From Gammaproteobacteria bacterium (GTDB lineage Bacteria; Pseudomonadota; Gammaproteobacteria; UBA6429; Thiohalophilaceae), in contig JACQBC010000037.1 in NCBI GenBank assembly GCA_016194635.1, positions 124,001-188,000 on the forward strand: DNA of 64,000 bases, given 5' to 3'. The translations under genes were made by a program, and so were the position numbers. Numbering within the stretch: position 1 is the first letter of the stretch; the number at the start of each line of letters is the position of its first letter. Positions 55,843-64,000 of this stretch are shown here, in pieces. Below the pieces are notes generated by a model, which did no database searches, was not told where the DNA came from, and worked only from the letters and a program-made list of their open reading frames with translations.

Positions 55843-56259
55843 TTAATCGCGCCGGCGTGGGTGCAACGCAAGCACGTTGTCCGTGGATAACGCGGTATGT
55901 TGAGAGAGTTGTTCGCCGACGATCAGCGGCAGGGCGTCCAGAACCCTGTCCACTATCATCGTGGCGTGGGCATGGTAGGTGCGGCGTTGGCAGGGGATGG
56001 GTTGGTGTAACGTGCTGCGCCGCTGTGTCGCGAAATTCAGCCAGGCGACGATGGGAAAGTCATTGAGGGCACAATCGACCACCACCCAGGCGTCGGCTTC
56101 TAAAATCAGCTCTAAGGTGCGCAACCGTGGCAGTTCAAAACGCAGCGGCTTGTCTAAACGGTTTAACGCCACCTTGACCAGATTAAAATAACCGGCCGCG
56201 ACCTGGCTTTCACGTGACTCATAACTGGGTAACTCTTCTAACCTTGATCGCAGGCTCAT
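55843..56259 (-). CDS. Conserved-looking protein of unknown function
   Basis: A 138-residue soluble protein that I do not recognise. It begins MSLRSRLEELPSYESRESQV and contains WVVVDCALNDFPIVAWLNF, a basic segment (QRRSTLHQPIPCQRRTYHAHA) and VDRVLDALPLIVGEQL. No signal peptide or helix-turn-helix is clear. Convergent with the dioxygenase gene, and reads away from the second diheme lipoprotein. Confidence 0.65.
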   Translation of the reverse strand: MSLRSRLEELPSYESRESQVAAGYFNLVKVALNRLDKPLRFELPRLRTLELILEADAWVVVDCALNDFPIVAWLNFATQRRSTLHQPIPCQRRTYHAHATMIVDRVLDALPLIVGEQLSQHTALSTDNVLALHPRRRD

Positions 56260-56531
56260 GACGGCAGTGTTATTCTAGGCAGTGAGTACACTATATGCTA
56301 GGGATGGCGGCCTGTCATGGCGCCTTATTTATAATAATTGCTTCACAAGAAGCGTATATTTGACTAGCGATATACATAAGGATTATGCTAAGTTATCTTA
56401 AAAATACATTATCTAAAATAGATTGGATGTTTGGCGTGTTGGTAAGACATGGCCATTTTTAATAATACGCGTTAAGTATACTGATTTTATTATTTAAACT
56501 TAGTCCACGCCATGGGTGAGGTAATACCGCA

Positions 56532-58847
56532 ATGACTTTCGTACGTATCGTGTTTCTAATCCTCACGGCGTGTGCAACCTTTATGCTGGGTGCTTGTGGC
56601 GGCGGCGGGGGAACAAGCGGTCAACCCGTCGTCTCAAGCTGCGATACGAAAAATTTAATTACCGCGCAGCTGAGTGTGACGGTCAGCGATCCGGGCGCCG
56701 CTGGCGCGACACCGGCCTATCAATGGAAATCCTCTGACGGCTGTATTGTCGATGTGAATGCTGCAAAGACAAGCTGGACCCTGCCCGCCGGACCGGGGTT
56801 GCATTTTGCGTATGTGCTCGTGTCCAATGGCAAGGGTGGGTATACCGAACGTCGAGTCGAGGTGAATACCGATAATTTGGGTATTGCCAAGGTTGTTGCG
56901 CCGCCAGCGAACTACACCGCGCCGGCCGCGGCCGCGCCCACCCTCGGAAACTATTTCCGCGGCGGTGTCATTTCACACGGGACCTACGACACCGCCGACA
57001 AGGCGAATGTGCATGCCTTCATGCCGGATGTGTGGGTGTATTTGAAGGATACGGACCCGGCAAACCCACAGATGTTTCCCGCCGGCGGGCCCTTGTCACC
57101 GGCCAAGACCGATGTGCGTGGGCAATATATTATTCCCGCGTTACCGCCCGACGATCCCGCTAAACCGAAATTCTATCAAGGTTATTGCTCGACGGACGCG
57201 GGGCAAACCTGGGATCAATGCGGTGCCGCAATGGAGAAAATGCCGGATTATGCCGCTACCACTTATGCCACCAATGACTATAGTGGGCTTCCACCTTCCT
57301 CAAGCGCCACAAATTTACTGTTTCATTACGGCAAGGTGTTGCTCGAGGACGGTTCGACCTGCGGTAGTGTGAACGAGTTTTTCCAGAAAGAGATCACGGG
57401 CACGGCCGAGTTGCTCGATGCCGCCGGCAACGTCATAGGCGGCCCGGTAAGATTAAGTAGTTACGGAGATTTCTCGTTACGTTATAACCCAAAGACAGCC
57501 AACGTCAGGATTTCATGCGAAGCAATAAATCCGCTGCTGATTCCTGTAAATACCGGCAACGTCAGGATTTTTGGATTGACCAAGCTCACCGGCTACAAGG
57601 CGCCGGTGGTCTCGGCCATGACGGCGGAGATCAATGGTGTGGTAGTTGCCACCTTACCCACAGCCCCGGCCAATCCCTTACCGTCCGATCGCTTGCCGGA
57701 CGCGGAGCAATTTTTCTCAATCAAAGGGATCGATTCCCGCAAGGGGGCCTGCCAATATTACAAGGCCATCGGCGCGGTGAGAGATTGTGACGCCTCGGGT
57801 AAATTGATTGGAGCGATTAATTTCGAGGATTGGAAAAGAACGGTCGGTGTCGTGCCCTATGACGTTCCAGGGGGACCTAAAGAATATAGCGCAACTTACA
57901 TCAATCAAGTCGATTTGAACCTGACGCGCAATCAACATTCGATCAGTTATGGCCCGGATAATACCGCCGCTTACGTGTGTAATCACAAAGGGCCGCAAGC
58001 CACCGATCAAGCGTCTATCAACACCGCGATAAGCAATGCCGCCGCGGGCAAGGATCTTATTGCTTGCGTCGCCATGGATTATCGTAAAAGCAGCGGGGTG
58101 AACTCCGATAAGCCGTTTACCCGTTTTCTGATCTTTGGACCCAGCGGCGAATTGCTACCCTCCGTTAATCTTGACGGCCGCCGCGAAAAATTTGTCCCCG
58201 GCACCTGTGTGGTATGTCACGGTGGAGACAAATACGCGGGTAAGTTTCCTGAGGACGGGACTGGCTTTGCCGACATCGGCGGGTATTTCCTGCCGTACGA
58301 TATTGGCAATTTTGCTTTCTCCGACGCGGCGGGCTTGACTCGAGCTGATCAAGAGGAGGCGATTTACCAGCTGAATCAGAACGTTCTGCGAAGCGGACCG
58401 ACCGTGGGCGCACAGGAATTGATCGCGGGCTGGTACCCCAACAACACGCATACGATGGATACACTGTATTTACCACCCAGCTGGCAAGAAGCCAACCTAC
58501 CGGCAATCTATAAGGGTAAAAATATGGACAAGCTTTATCACACCACGGTGGCGCGCAGTTGCCGGACTTGTCACGTGAACTTGCAGGGAAGCAATAATTT
58601 TGACCGTATCACCGTTGACCAAGCCGGTTCTCCTTCATTTAGTGATCGTGTGTTTACGTATCCGGTATGCGGTCAGATCAGCGCTAAAAGTAAATGGATT
58701 AGTTATTCAATGGCCAATTCGATTGTAACCTTCAACCGGTTTTGGCAATCGACAAATACACTTGACGATCAGGTCGCGCCAGTGACTGCCTTTATAAAAA
58801 TTTCGACGCCTACGGCCGGGCCGTGTAATTTGGCGCCGCTACCGTAA
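56532..58847 (+). CDS. Diheme lipoprotein, paralogue without the propeller
   Basis: A 771-residue envelope protein with signal peptide and lipobox LGAC and a poly-Gly linker. It parallels residues 1-755 of the gene at 31759 almost throughout: VTVSDPGAAGATPAYQWK, GPGLHFAYVLVSNGKGGYTERR, GACQYYKAIGAV, INQVDLNLTRNQHSISYGP, and heme motifs CVVCHGGDKY and CRTCHVNL at matching places. It stops where the RCC1 repeats would begin. Two c-type hemes and a lipid anchor suggest surface or periplasmic electron transfer. Stop codon lies 7 nt from the convergent gene. Partner proteins are not evident. Confidence 0.85.
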   Translation: MTFVRIVFLILTACATFMLGACGGGGGTSGQPVVSSCDTKNLITAQLSVTVSDPGAAGATPAYQWKSSDGCIVDVNAAKTSWTLPAGPGLHFAYVLVSNGKGGYTERRVEVNTDNLGIAKVVAPPANYTAPAAAAPTLGNYFRGGVISHGTYDTADKANVHAFMPDVWVYLKDTDPANPQMFPAGGPLSPAKTDVRGQYIIPALPPDDPAKPKFYQGYCSTDAGQTWDQCGAAMEKMPDYAATTYATNDYSGLPPSSSATNLLFHYGKVLLEDGSTCGSVNEFFQKEITGTAELLDAAGNVIGGPVRLSSYGDFSLRYNPKTANVRISCEAINPLLIPVNTGNVRIFGLTKLTGYKAPVVSAMTAEINGVVVATLPTAPANPLPSDRLPDAEQFFSIKGIDSRKGACQYYKAIGAVRDCDASGKLIGAINFEDWKRTVGVVPYDVPGGPKEYSATYINQVDLNLTRNQHSISYGPDNTAAYVCNHKGPQATDQASINTAISNAAAGKDLIACVAMDYRKSSGVNSDKPFTRFLIFGPSGELLPSVNLDGRREKFVPGTCVVCHGGDKYAGKFPEDGTGFADIGGYFLPYDIGNFAFSDAAGLTRADQEEAIYQLNQNVLRSGPTVGAQELIAGWYPNNTHTMDTLYLPPSWQEANLPAIYKGKNMDKLYHTTVARSCRTCHVNLQGSNNFDRITVDQAGSPSFSDRVFTYPVCGQISAKSKWISYSMANSIVTFNRFWQSTNTLDDQVAPVTAFIKISTPTAGPCNLAPLP

Positions 58848-58854
58848 CAGGCGA

Positions 58855-59169
58855 TTAATCGTCGTCACCCAGGTCAGGATTCCAACCCGCGGCTTTGGCG
58901 CGGTTTACCGAGGCGGCCTGGATCGACAGGTATTTTTCTTGGAGGGCGGGGGGTAATTTTCCAACCGAGAATTGATATTTTTCCCATTCGAGATTGACCT
59001 TGCGCCATAACTCCTCGATCCCCTGCGCTGTCCAGCCTTCACATGTCTCGGTTTCCGCGAGCAGGCCGAAGGCCCAAGCGTCGCGGATGATCTTGCCGGT
59101 ATCACTCATACCGCCATAGGTATCGTTAAAGATGCCCAGGTATTTTTTATATTTAGGATCAATACTCAT
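58855..59169 (-). CDS. Small soluble protein linked to the cbb cluster
   Basis: A 104-residue protein, family not recognised. It contains YKKYLGIFNDTYGGMSDTGK and helical, charged sequence ending in an acidic DLGDDD tail. It overlaps the YqhA-like gene by 4 nt and is the last gene of the cbbL-cbbS-cbbQ-cbbO-yqhA run. Overlap argues that it is translated together with its neighbour. Confidence 0.7.
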   Translation of the reverse strand: MSIDPKYKKYLGIFNDTYGGMSDTGKIIRDAWAFGLLAETETCEGWTAQGIEELWRKVNLEWEKYQFSVGKLPPALQEKYLSIQAASVNRAKAAGWNPDLGDDD

Positions 59170-59738
59170 AATTCATCCGCGCTGCCGCGGGCTTCGATGA
59201 GTGTTTTGCTCATCATGCGATCGGTTAGTGCCATGGCGATTGCCGAAAATAAGAAAGTAACATGGATGACCACTTGCCACAGAATCGTATGGTCACTCAT
59301 TTTATCGGCATCGATAAAGGTTTTGAGCAGATGGATCGAGGAGATACCGATCAAGGCCATGGATAATTTAATTTTCATGGTGGTGGCGCTGATGTGCGCC
59401 AGCCATTGCGGTTGGTCCGGATGCTCGCGCAAATTCAACCGCGATACGAAAGTTTCATAACCGCCGATGATGACCATGATCAATAGATTGGCAATCATCA
59501 CCACGTCGATCAACCCCAACACAATCAGCATGATCTTGGCTTCATTGTGTTCCGCCACGCCCAGTACGAGATGATAGAGTTCGACCATGAACTGATAGAC
59601 GTAGACCCCTTGGGCGACAATCAACCCCAGATACAGCGGGGCTTGCAGCCAGCGGCTCCAGAAAATCAACTGGGCCAGAAACGTCAAGGAGGGATTGCGT
59701 TTGATGTCGGCGGTTTTGGTTTGATCGGTTGGGTTCAT
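59166..59738 (-). CDS. YqhA/UPF0114-family membrane protein
   Basis: A 190-residue inner-membrane protein with four helices. The family (TIGR00645) is recognised from FWSRWLQAPLYLGLIVAQ, LGLIDVVMIANLLIMVIIGGYETFVSRL and LSMALIGISSIHLLKTFID. Function not established. Lies 19 nt after cbbO; its presence with cbb genes suggests co-expression with CO2 fixation, which is inference. Confidence 0.88.
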   Translation of the reverse strand: MNPTDQTKTADIKRNPSLTFLAQLIFWSRWLQAPLYLGLIVAQGVYVYQFMVELYHLVLGVAEHNEAKIMLIVLGLIDVVMIANLLIMVIIGGYETFVSRLNLREHPDQPQWLAHISATTMKIKLSMALIGISSIHLLKTFIDADKMSDHTILWQVVIHVTFLFSAIAMALTDRMMSKTLIEARGSADEL

Positions 59739-59757
59739 GGGATCTCGTATAGTCAGA

Positions 59758-62085
59758 TTAGGCCGTCAAGCTGGCGAATAGCCGCGGGAGTTTTTCCGGC
59801 AGGCGTTGGACATGATCAATAATGGTGTAATTATTGGCACCAAAAATTCTTTTTACATAGTCATCCGCGTTCGGGTCCAGTGTTAAACAATAACTGACTA
59901 TGCCGTTATTATGCAACTCCTCCACCGCCTGTTTAGTGTCATGGCGCAAATAGTGCGGGTCGCGTTCATCAATATCCGCCGGTTCACCGTCGGTGACGAT
60001 TAATAACAGTTTGCGCCGTTCGGGTTGATGCCGTAAATGATACGCGGCATGCCGCAGCGCGGCGCCCATGCGGGTGGATAAACCGCCTTGCATTCCGGCC
60101 AGCCGTGCCTTGGGCTCGGCGTCAAATTTTTGTTTGAAGTCTTTAAAACAAAAATACTGCACGTCGTGGCGGCCGTCCGAGGCAAAACCATGGATGGCAA
60201 AGGGATCGCCAATGCCGTTAATGGCGGTGCCCACCAGCGTGGCGGCTTCTTTGGTCAGTTGCAGCACGGATTTGTCCGAGCCCTGGAGCCGTTCATTGGT
60301 GGATTGCGATAAATCCATTAAAACCAATACCGCCAGGTCGCGGTTCTTGAGCACATGGCGCAAGGTGATGCGTGGGTTGGGTTGGGTGCCCATACGGATC
60401 GAAATCATGGCATCCACCGCGGCATTGATGTCGATCTCGTCGCCGTCTTCCAGGTTACGTTGACGAATCACACCGGCGGGGCTCAGCAGATCAATGATCC
60501 GCTTGATCCGTTGGGTAACCGGTTTGTATTCTTGCAGGATTTTTTCAATCTGCTCCGCGTTACCGCGCGGCTGGCGGCGTTCATACAGCGTGACCCAATC
60601 TGGTCGGTGCAGTTGCAGTTGATAATCCCATTCATGGTAGTGGTACGGTGCGGAGACCGGTTTTTTGCCTTCGAGTTCATTAAGGGTACGGCCTTCCTGA
60701 TCCAGATAAAACGGGGTTTGCAGGCGCCAGATCTCCTGGGCGTCATCTCCGGCCAGTTCGCAATCCAATGTATTAACCATGTCCATGAGGCTGGCGGTTT
60801 TGCGTACTTGTTTCTGCTGGGCGGCGGGGTATTCCACGCCGCGTTCAAAATCAAATTCTTCGCCTGACCAGATGACTCGATTATCATCCCGGTAGGGGAT
60901 ACGGATGCTTTCCAACACGCGCAGACTCGGCATATCGCGGCGATCGGCAAAGTGGTGAAACAATTCAAAACCCAGATCCCAGGAAAATTGGTTGTTCAGT
61001 TTATTGGAGGGGATACCCTGATGGAATCTATGCGCCAAGTTATTTAAAACACCGTCGTCAGTGTGAACGCTGGCGTCGATCAACATTAGGGCGAACTTCT
61101 CCAGTTTGATGACCGCCGGGTGTTCAACCTTGCTGTCATGCCCCCGCCCATGAATTTTCTTCCACAACACTTCCAGTCCAGGGAATTCTTGAATAGCGCA
61201 ATACTCTACACGCGCATCTTCCAGCAGACCGATAAAAAACATCTGTGCCGGGGTAAGCTGTTGCGCCGATAAGGCGCGTGTGGTGTAGCACAGGTGCGCG
61301 GCCATGTGCGCCGTGGTGGCGCGATAAAATTCCAAGCCGCTAATAGCGACAAGATTATCAACCGCATCGTGCACATGCATCACATGATCATCGATATAAG
61401 GTTTGAAGTTGGAAACATCGGTGGTGGTGGGGCGCAGAAAAAAATCCCGGCCCCACAAGGCGCGCAGATAGAAATTCAGTTTGCGTTGGTTATCGATGAA
61501 CAGTGTTCCGCGGCGCTCTTTTTGTAGCACCGCCAGGCTGTCCTGGGTTTCCAGACCAAAATATTTCACTTGGTTGGTTAGATCTCGCCGATAGGCATCG
61601 ACGCCGAAGTTGACCCAGCGACGCAAACCGCTCAAGGTCAGTTTGGACAACAGTTCATCGATACGGCCCAACATGGGGCGTAAACCGCGCGGCGCCTTGG
61701 AGGCCATGGCGTGGATCACTTGTAAATAACCGCGAAACAGCTCTGGATCACCCAGACGCCGCGCTGCCGTCGGCAGCGAGGAGAACATCAGGGCAATCAC
61801 TTCAGCCGAAGTCATCGAAGCCAGTTTCAAGGCGGCGCTGATACAATCCGTGATCACAGCCTCACCGCACTCTTTTACGACCAGGGGCATTTCCTGTAAA
61901 TAAGAAATCACCAGATCACTTCCCCGTCCCAGATTACACAACCCCTTGCCGCCTTCCATGTATGCTTGTAAACCGGCCGGAGACATGAGACGCGCTGCCT
62001 CGGCAAACGTGCCTTGCAACACGGCGCGTACCTCCGGCGCGGCTTGTTTGAGGCAGTCTGCGTAATCTTTAAGGTCAATCGTCAT
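59758..62085 (-). CDS. cbbO: CbbO-type RuBisCO activase subunit
   Basis: A 775-residue protein with a long helical N-terminal part and a C-terminal von Willebrand A domain from about residue 575. The MIDAS motif is DLSQSTN near residue 590, with later GLSTRMG and TDGEPAD. CbbO works with the AAA+ CbbQ to remove inhibitory sugar phosphates from form I RuBisCO; the vWA domain is the RuBisCO adaptor. Length and place after cbbQ fit. A hairpin of the C/G-rich type lies between the two genes. Confidence 0.93.
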   Translation of the reverse strand: MTIDLKDYADCLKQAAPEVRAVLQGTFAEAARLMSPAGLQAYMEGGKGLCNLGRGSDLVISYLQEMPLVVKECGEAVITDCISAALKLASMTSAEVIALMFSSLPTAARRLGDPELFRGYLQVIHAMASKAPRGLRPMLGRIDELLSKLTLSGLRRWVNFGVDAYRRDLTNQVKYFGLETQDSLAVLQKERRGTLFIDNQRKLNFYLRALWGRDFFLRPTTTDVSNFKPYIDDHVMHVHDAVDNLVAISGLEFYRATTAHMAAHLCYTTRALSAQQLTPAQMFFIGLLEDARVEYCAIQEFPGLEVLWKKIHGRGHDSKVEHPAVIKLEKFALMLIDASVHTDDGVLNNLAHRFHQGIPSNKLNNQFSWDLGFELFHHFADRRDMPSLRVLESIRIPYRDDNRVIWSGEEFDFERGVEYPAAQQKQVRKTASLMDMVNTLDCELAGDDAQEIWRLQTPFYLDQEGRTLNELEGKKPVSAPYHYHEWDYQLQLHRPDWVTLYERRQPRGNAEQIEKILQEYKPVTQRIKRIIDLLSPAGVIRQRNLEDGDEIDINAAVDAMISIRMGTQPNPRITLRHVLKNRDLAVLVLMDLSQSTNERLQGSDKSVLQLTKEAATLVGTAINGIGDPFAIHGFASDGRHDVQYFCFKDFKQKFDAEPKARLAGMQGGLSTRMGAALRHAAYHLRHQPERRKLLLIVTDGEPADIDERDPHYLRHDTKQAVEELHNNGIVSYCLTLDPNADDYVKRIFGANNYTIIDHVQRLPEKLPRLFASLTA

Positions 62086-62092
62086 CGTAATT

Positions 62093-62113
62093 CCCCCTCC
62101 CTCTGGGAGAGGG
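62093..62113. repeat. C/G-rich hairpin between cbbQ and cbbO
   Basis: CCCCCTCCCTCTGGGAGAGG with a pairing of CCCTC/GAGGG. It lies 8 nt before the cbbO start and on the minus strand is preceded by a T-run rather than followed by one, so it does not look like a terminator. Confidence 0.5.
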
Positions 62114-62127
62114 AAAAAACAATTTTA

Positions 62128-62937
62128 TCATTTCACGAAGAACGTATGCACGGCTGCTTGAAGGGTTTCGCGCATATCGGGGTCGTCGGTTAACGGGGTG
62201 ACCATGGTCATCATACACGCGGCCACCGGGTCGATGCCTTTTTTGATCAATTGGCCGGAGTACACCAATAAACGGGTGGAGATGCCTTCATCCAAGCCGT
62301 GGCCTTTGAGGTTACGCGTGCGTTGGGCAATTTGCACCAGTTTAGCGGAGGTTTGGGTGTCGATAGCGGATTCGTTGGCGACGATCTCGGTTTCGATCGC
62401 GGCGTCGGGGTAATCAAAGTCAAGGGCACCGAAGCGCTGTTTGGTGGATTGTTTCAAATCCTTCATCAAACTTTGGTAACCGGGGTTATACGAGATGACC
62501 AATTGGAAATCCGCATGGGCCTCGATCAATTCGCCTTTTTTGTCGAGCGGTAAGCTACGGCGATGATCGGTCAGCGGATGGATCACCACGGTGGTGTCCT
62601 GACGCGCCTCGACGATTTCGTCGAGATAACAGATCGCACCGAATCGGGCGGCGGTGGTCAGTGGACCGTCCTGCCATTTGGTGCCGTCCTTATCCAACAA
62701 GAAACGTCCAACCAGATCCGAGGCGGTCATGTCTTCATTACATGCCACCGTGATCAAGGGGCGGTCGAGTTTCCACGCCATGTATTCAACAAAACGCGAC
62801 TTGCCGCAACCGGTCGGACCCTTGAGCATCATCGGCATGCGTGCGGCGTAGGCGGCTTCGTACAATGCAATTTCATTGCCTGCCGGTTTATAAAACGGCT
62901 CGTGTTTGATTTTGTATTGATCGACATGCGCGGTCAT
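62128..62937 (-). CDS. cbbQ: CbbQ-type MoxR AAA+ ATPase
   Basis: A 269-residue ATPase: Walker A GPTGCGKS at residues 40-47, Walker B ICYLDEIVEARQD near 101-113, sensor region VISYNPGYQ, and C-terminal lid. The N-terminal NEIALYEAAYAARMPMMLKG is typical of the CbbQ/NirQ/NorQ group. Partner of CbbO for RuBisCO activation. The start at 62937 (MTAHVDQY) was chosen because an upstream ATG would add non-family sequence translated from the hairpin repeat. Lies after a terminator that follows cbbS. Confidence 0.95.
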   Translation of the reverse strand: MTAHVDQYKIKHEPFYKPAGNEIALYEAAYAARMPMMLKGPTGCGKSRFVEYMAWKLDRPLITVACNEDMTASDLVGRFLLDKDGTKWQDGPLTTAARFGAICYLDEIVEARQDTTVVIHPLTDHRRSLPLDKKGELIEAHADFQLVISYNPGYQSLMKDLKQSTKQRFGALDFDYPDAAIETEIVANESAIDTQTSAKLVQIAQRTRNLKGHGLDEGISTRLLVYSGQLIKKGIDPVAACMMTMVTPLTDDPDMRETLQAAVHTFFVK

Positions 62938-62972
62938 AAATTGATTCCTGTAATGCAACAGTCCACATAATA

Positions 62973-63006
62973 TCCTCTCCCCCCGGAAGAGGGTAGGGTG
63001 AGAGGG
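62973..63006. repeat. C/G-rich CCTCTCCC hairpin upstream of cbbQ
   Basis: CCTCTCCCCCC, GGAAGAGGG, TAGGGTGAGAGGG: a C-rich and G-rich arm pair with the tail TAGGGTGAGAGGG. It is the longest of four such hairpins in the window. Confidence 0.5.
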
Positions 63007-63073
63007 CATGAATATACTTTACCTGCTTCTAACCTTTTCCCTACGGCTACAAGTCCCGAAGAAACAAGGGGCT

Positions 63074-63112
63074 AAAAAAAAACCTCTGATCAGCCGCCGC
63101 CGACCAGAGGTT
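63074..63112 (-). terminator. Intrinsic terminator after cbbS
   Basis: On the minus strand AACCTCTGGTC, a 10-nt GC-rich loop, then GATCAGAGGTT and a run of T. The 11-bp stem has one G-U pair. It would let cbbLS be made in excess over cbbQO by partial read-through. Confidence 0.9.
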
Positions 63113-63140
63113 TGTGCAGATGGATTACCCGGGCGCGGAA

Positions 63141-63497
63141 TTAAACCGGCTTACCGCGGAACACCACCATATCGGCGCCCTTGGATTGTTTGAGGTTGTC
63201 AAAACCCACCAAACGCACGTGATTGTGGGGATGCGCCTTGTGACAGGCTTCGGCTTCCGCCAGGATCTTGTTCACGTCGGTTTCACCGAACATCGGTAAT
63301 TTCCACATATACCAATAATGATCAAAGGCATTGGCGGGTTCGGTGTGTTCAATCGCCGGGTTCCAGCCCTGGTTCACAATATATGTCACCTGTTTCTCAA
63401 TGCGATCCTTGTCCATCGCGGTCAGGTACGAAAAGGTTTCAAACTTTCGGCTGGTAACATCCGACAAGCTGGACTTGTAATCTTGCATCTCACTCAT
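63141..63497 (-). CDS. cbbS: Ribulose bisphosphate carboxylase, small subunit (form I)
   Basis: A 118-residue protein: [21 protein letters not shown], a conserved segment [25 protein letters not shown] and the C-terminal [14 protein letters not shown] are standard for form I small subunits. It caps the L8S8 hexadecamer that fixes CO2. GGAG precedes the ATG. Lies 30 nt after cbbL and before a terminator. Confidence 0.97.
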   Translation of the reverse strand: MSEMQDYKSSLSDVTSRKFETFSYLTAMDKDRIEKQVTYIVNQGWNPAIEHTEPANAFDHYWYMWKLPMFGETDVNKILAEAEACHKAHPHNHVRLVGFDNLKQSKGADMVVFRGKPV

Positions 63498-63527
63498 GTG
63501 CTTTACTCCAAATGGGTTAATCTATAT

Positions 63528-64000
63528 TTATTTATGCGCCACGTCGAGTTTGTCGACGGTGTCGAATTCAAACTTGATCTCTTTCCAGGTTTCCATGGCG
63601 ATCTTCAGTTCGGGCGAGTGTTTGGCCGCGGTGCTCAGAACTTCCTTGCCGTGTTTTTCAATCGCGACGCCTTGGTTACGGGCTTCGACACAGGCTTCCA
63701 ACGCGACCCGGTTGGCCGCCGCGCCCGCCGCGTTACCCCACGGATGTCCCAAGGTCCCGCCGCCGAACTGCAGTACCGAATCGTCCCCAAAGATGGTGAC
63801 CAACGCCGGCATATGCCATACGTGGATACCACCGGACGCGACCGCGAAGACGCCGGGCATGGAGCCCCAGTCTTGATCGAACATGATACCGCGGCTGCGA
63901 TCTTCTTTAATGAACTTCTCACGCAGAATGTCGATCCAGCCCAACGTTGCACCACGATCACCTTCCAATTTACCTACGACCGTACCGGTATGCAGATGAT
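63528..64000 (-). CDS. cbbL: Ribulose bisphosphate carboxylase, large subunit, C-terminal part
   Basis: The visible 157 codons cover the C-terminal third of the large subunit. Active-site segments are [15 protein letters not shown] (loop 6, with the catalytic Lys), [11 protein letters not shown] (phosphate site Ser) and [28 protein letters not shown] is typical of the form I, green-like (IA/IB) group. Followed by cbbS. The N-terminal two thirds lies beyond the right edge. Confidence 0.97.
   Translation of the reverse strand, partial: HLHTGTVVGKLEGDRGATLGWIDILREKFIKEDRSRGIMFDQDWGSMPGVFAVASGGIHVWHMPALVTIFGDDSVLQFGGGTLGHPWGNAAGAAANRVALEACVEARNQGVAIEKHGKEVLSTAAKHSPELKIAMETWKEIKFEFDTVDKLDVAHK

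Overview
The window looks like a chromosomal segment of a chemolithoautotrophic gammaproteobacterium, plausibly a sulfur oxidiser. The grounds are a form I RuBisCO locus with CbbQ/CbbO activation genes at the right edge, a Calvin/glycolysis operon (tkt-gap-pgk-pyk-fba) at the left, sulfane-sulfur chemistry genes (persulfide dioxygenase-like hydrolase, three rhodanese-type genes or domains, a YeiH-type exporter), and an SAH riboswitch before ahcY. The taxonomic call is inference; no rRNA or tRNA gene was seen.

Layout. (1) 1-1818: metK and ahcY on the minus strand, with an SAH riboswitch between them. (2) 2011-4154: a lipoprotein of nine 'GxDGxWFxxDD' repeats, then a thioredoxin-fold protein. 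(3) 4432-11400: the tkt-gap-pgk-pyk-fba operon, closed by a clear terminator. (4) 11567-13230: a Sel1-repeat protein and a two-domain rhodanese. (5) 13310-20045: a MoxR/Bat operon on the minus strand (MoxR, DUF58, DUF4381, BatA, fused BatB-BatC, BatD), preceded by an ArsR regulator that faces a persulfide dioxygenase-MFS pair across a palindromic operator candidate. (6) 22918-24580: a YeiH-type exporter with a small Cys-rich protein. (7) 25173-31174: a seven-gene chromate-type operon (chrB, two chrA, SOD, rhodanese, metallo-beta-lactamase fold, ChrB C-domain) under an 18-bp palindrome. (8) 31759-38378: a diheme lipoprotein carrying a seven-blade RCC1 propeller, then small regulatory and membrane genes. 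(9) 39015-48281: a signalling cluster: a 1919-residue histidine kinase with eleven PAS domains, a CheY-like protein, and a REC-REC-GAF-PAS-GGDEF-EAL protein. (10) 48544-55800: an esterase, a VIT-type transporter, the DUF2157/DUF4401/GDYXXLXY trio, Slp, a CPXCG protein, a lactonase-like lipoprotein and an intradiol dioxygenase. (11) 56532-64000: a second diheme lipoprotein, then cbbL-cbbS-cbbQ-cbbO and two accessory membrane or small proteins.

The most unusual signal is not a protein. Five copies of a ~105-120 bp foldback element occur (3319-3434, 25041-25145, 38015-38134, 52862-52981, 53240-53357). Each has a 51-52 nt core that aligns position by position across copies and can form two small hairpins with GGGA-type loops. 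The core sits between long inverted arms of 27-34 bp that are perfect or nearly perfect within a copy but unrelated between sub-families. One copy lies in frame inside a lipoprotein signal peptide; two copies form an inverted pair. I recognise no transposase for them in the window.

Other items worth checking are nine consecutive PAS units of exactly 372 bp with a four-unit higher-order pattern, a chromate-operon metallo-beta-lactamase homologue whose first metal motif is wholly replaced, and the two paralogous diheme lipoproteins, only one of which carries the propeller.
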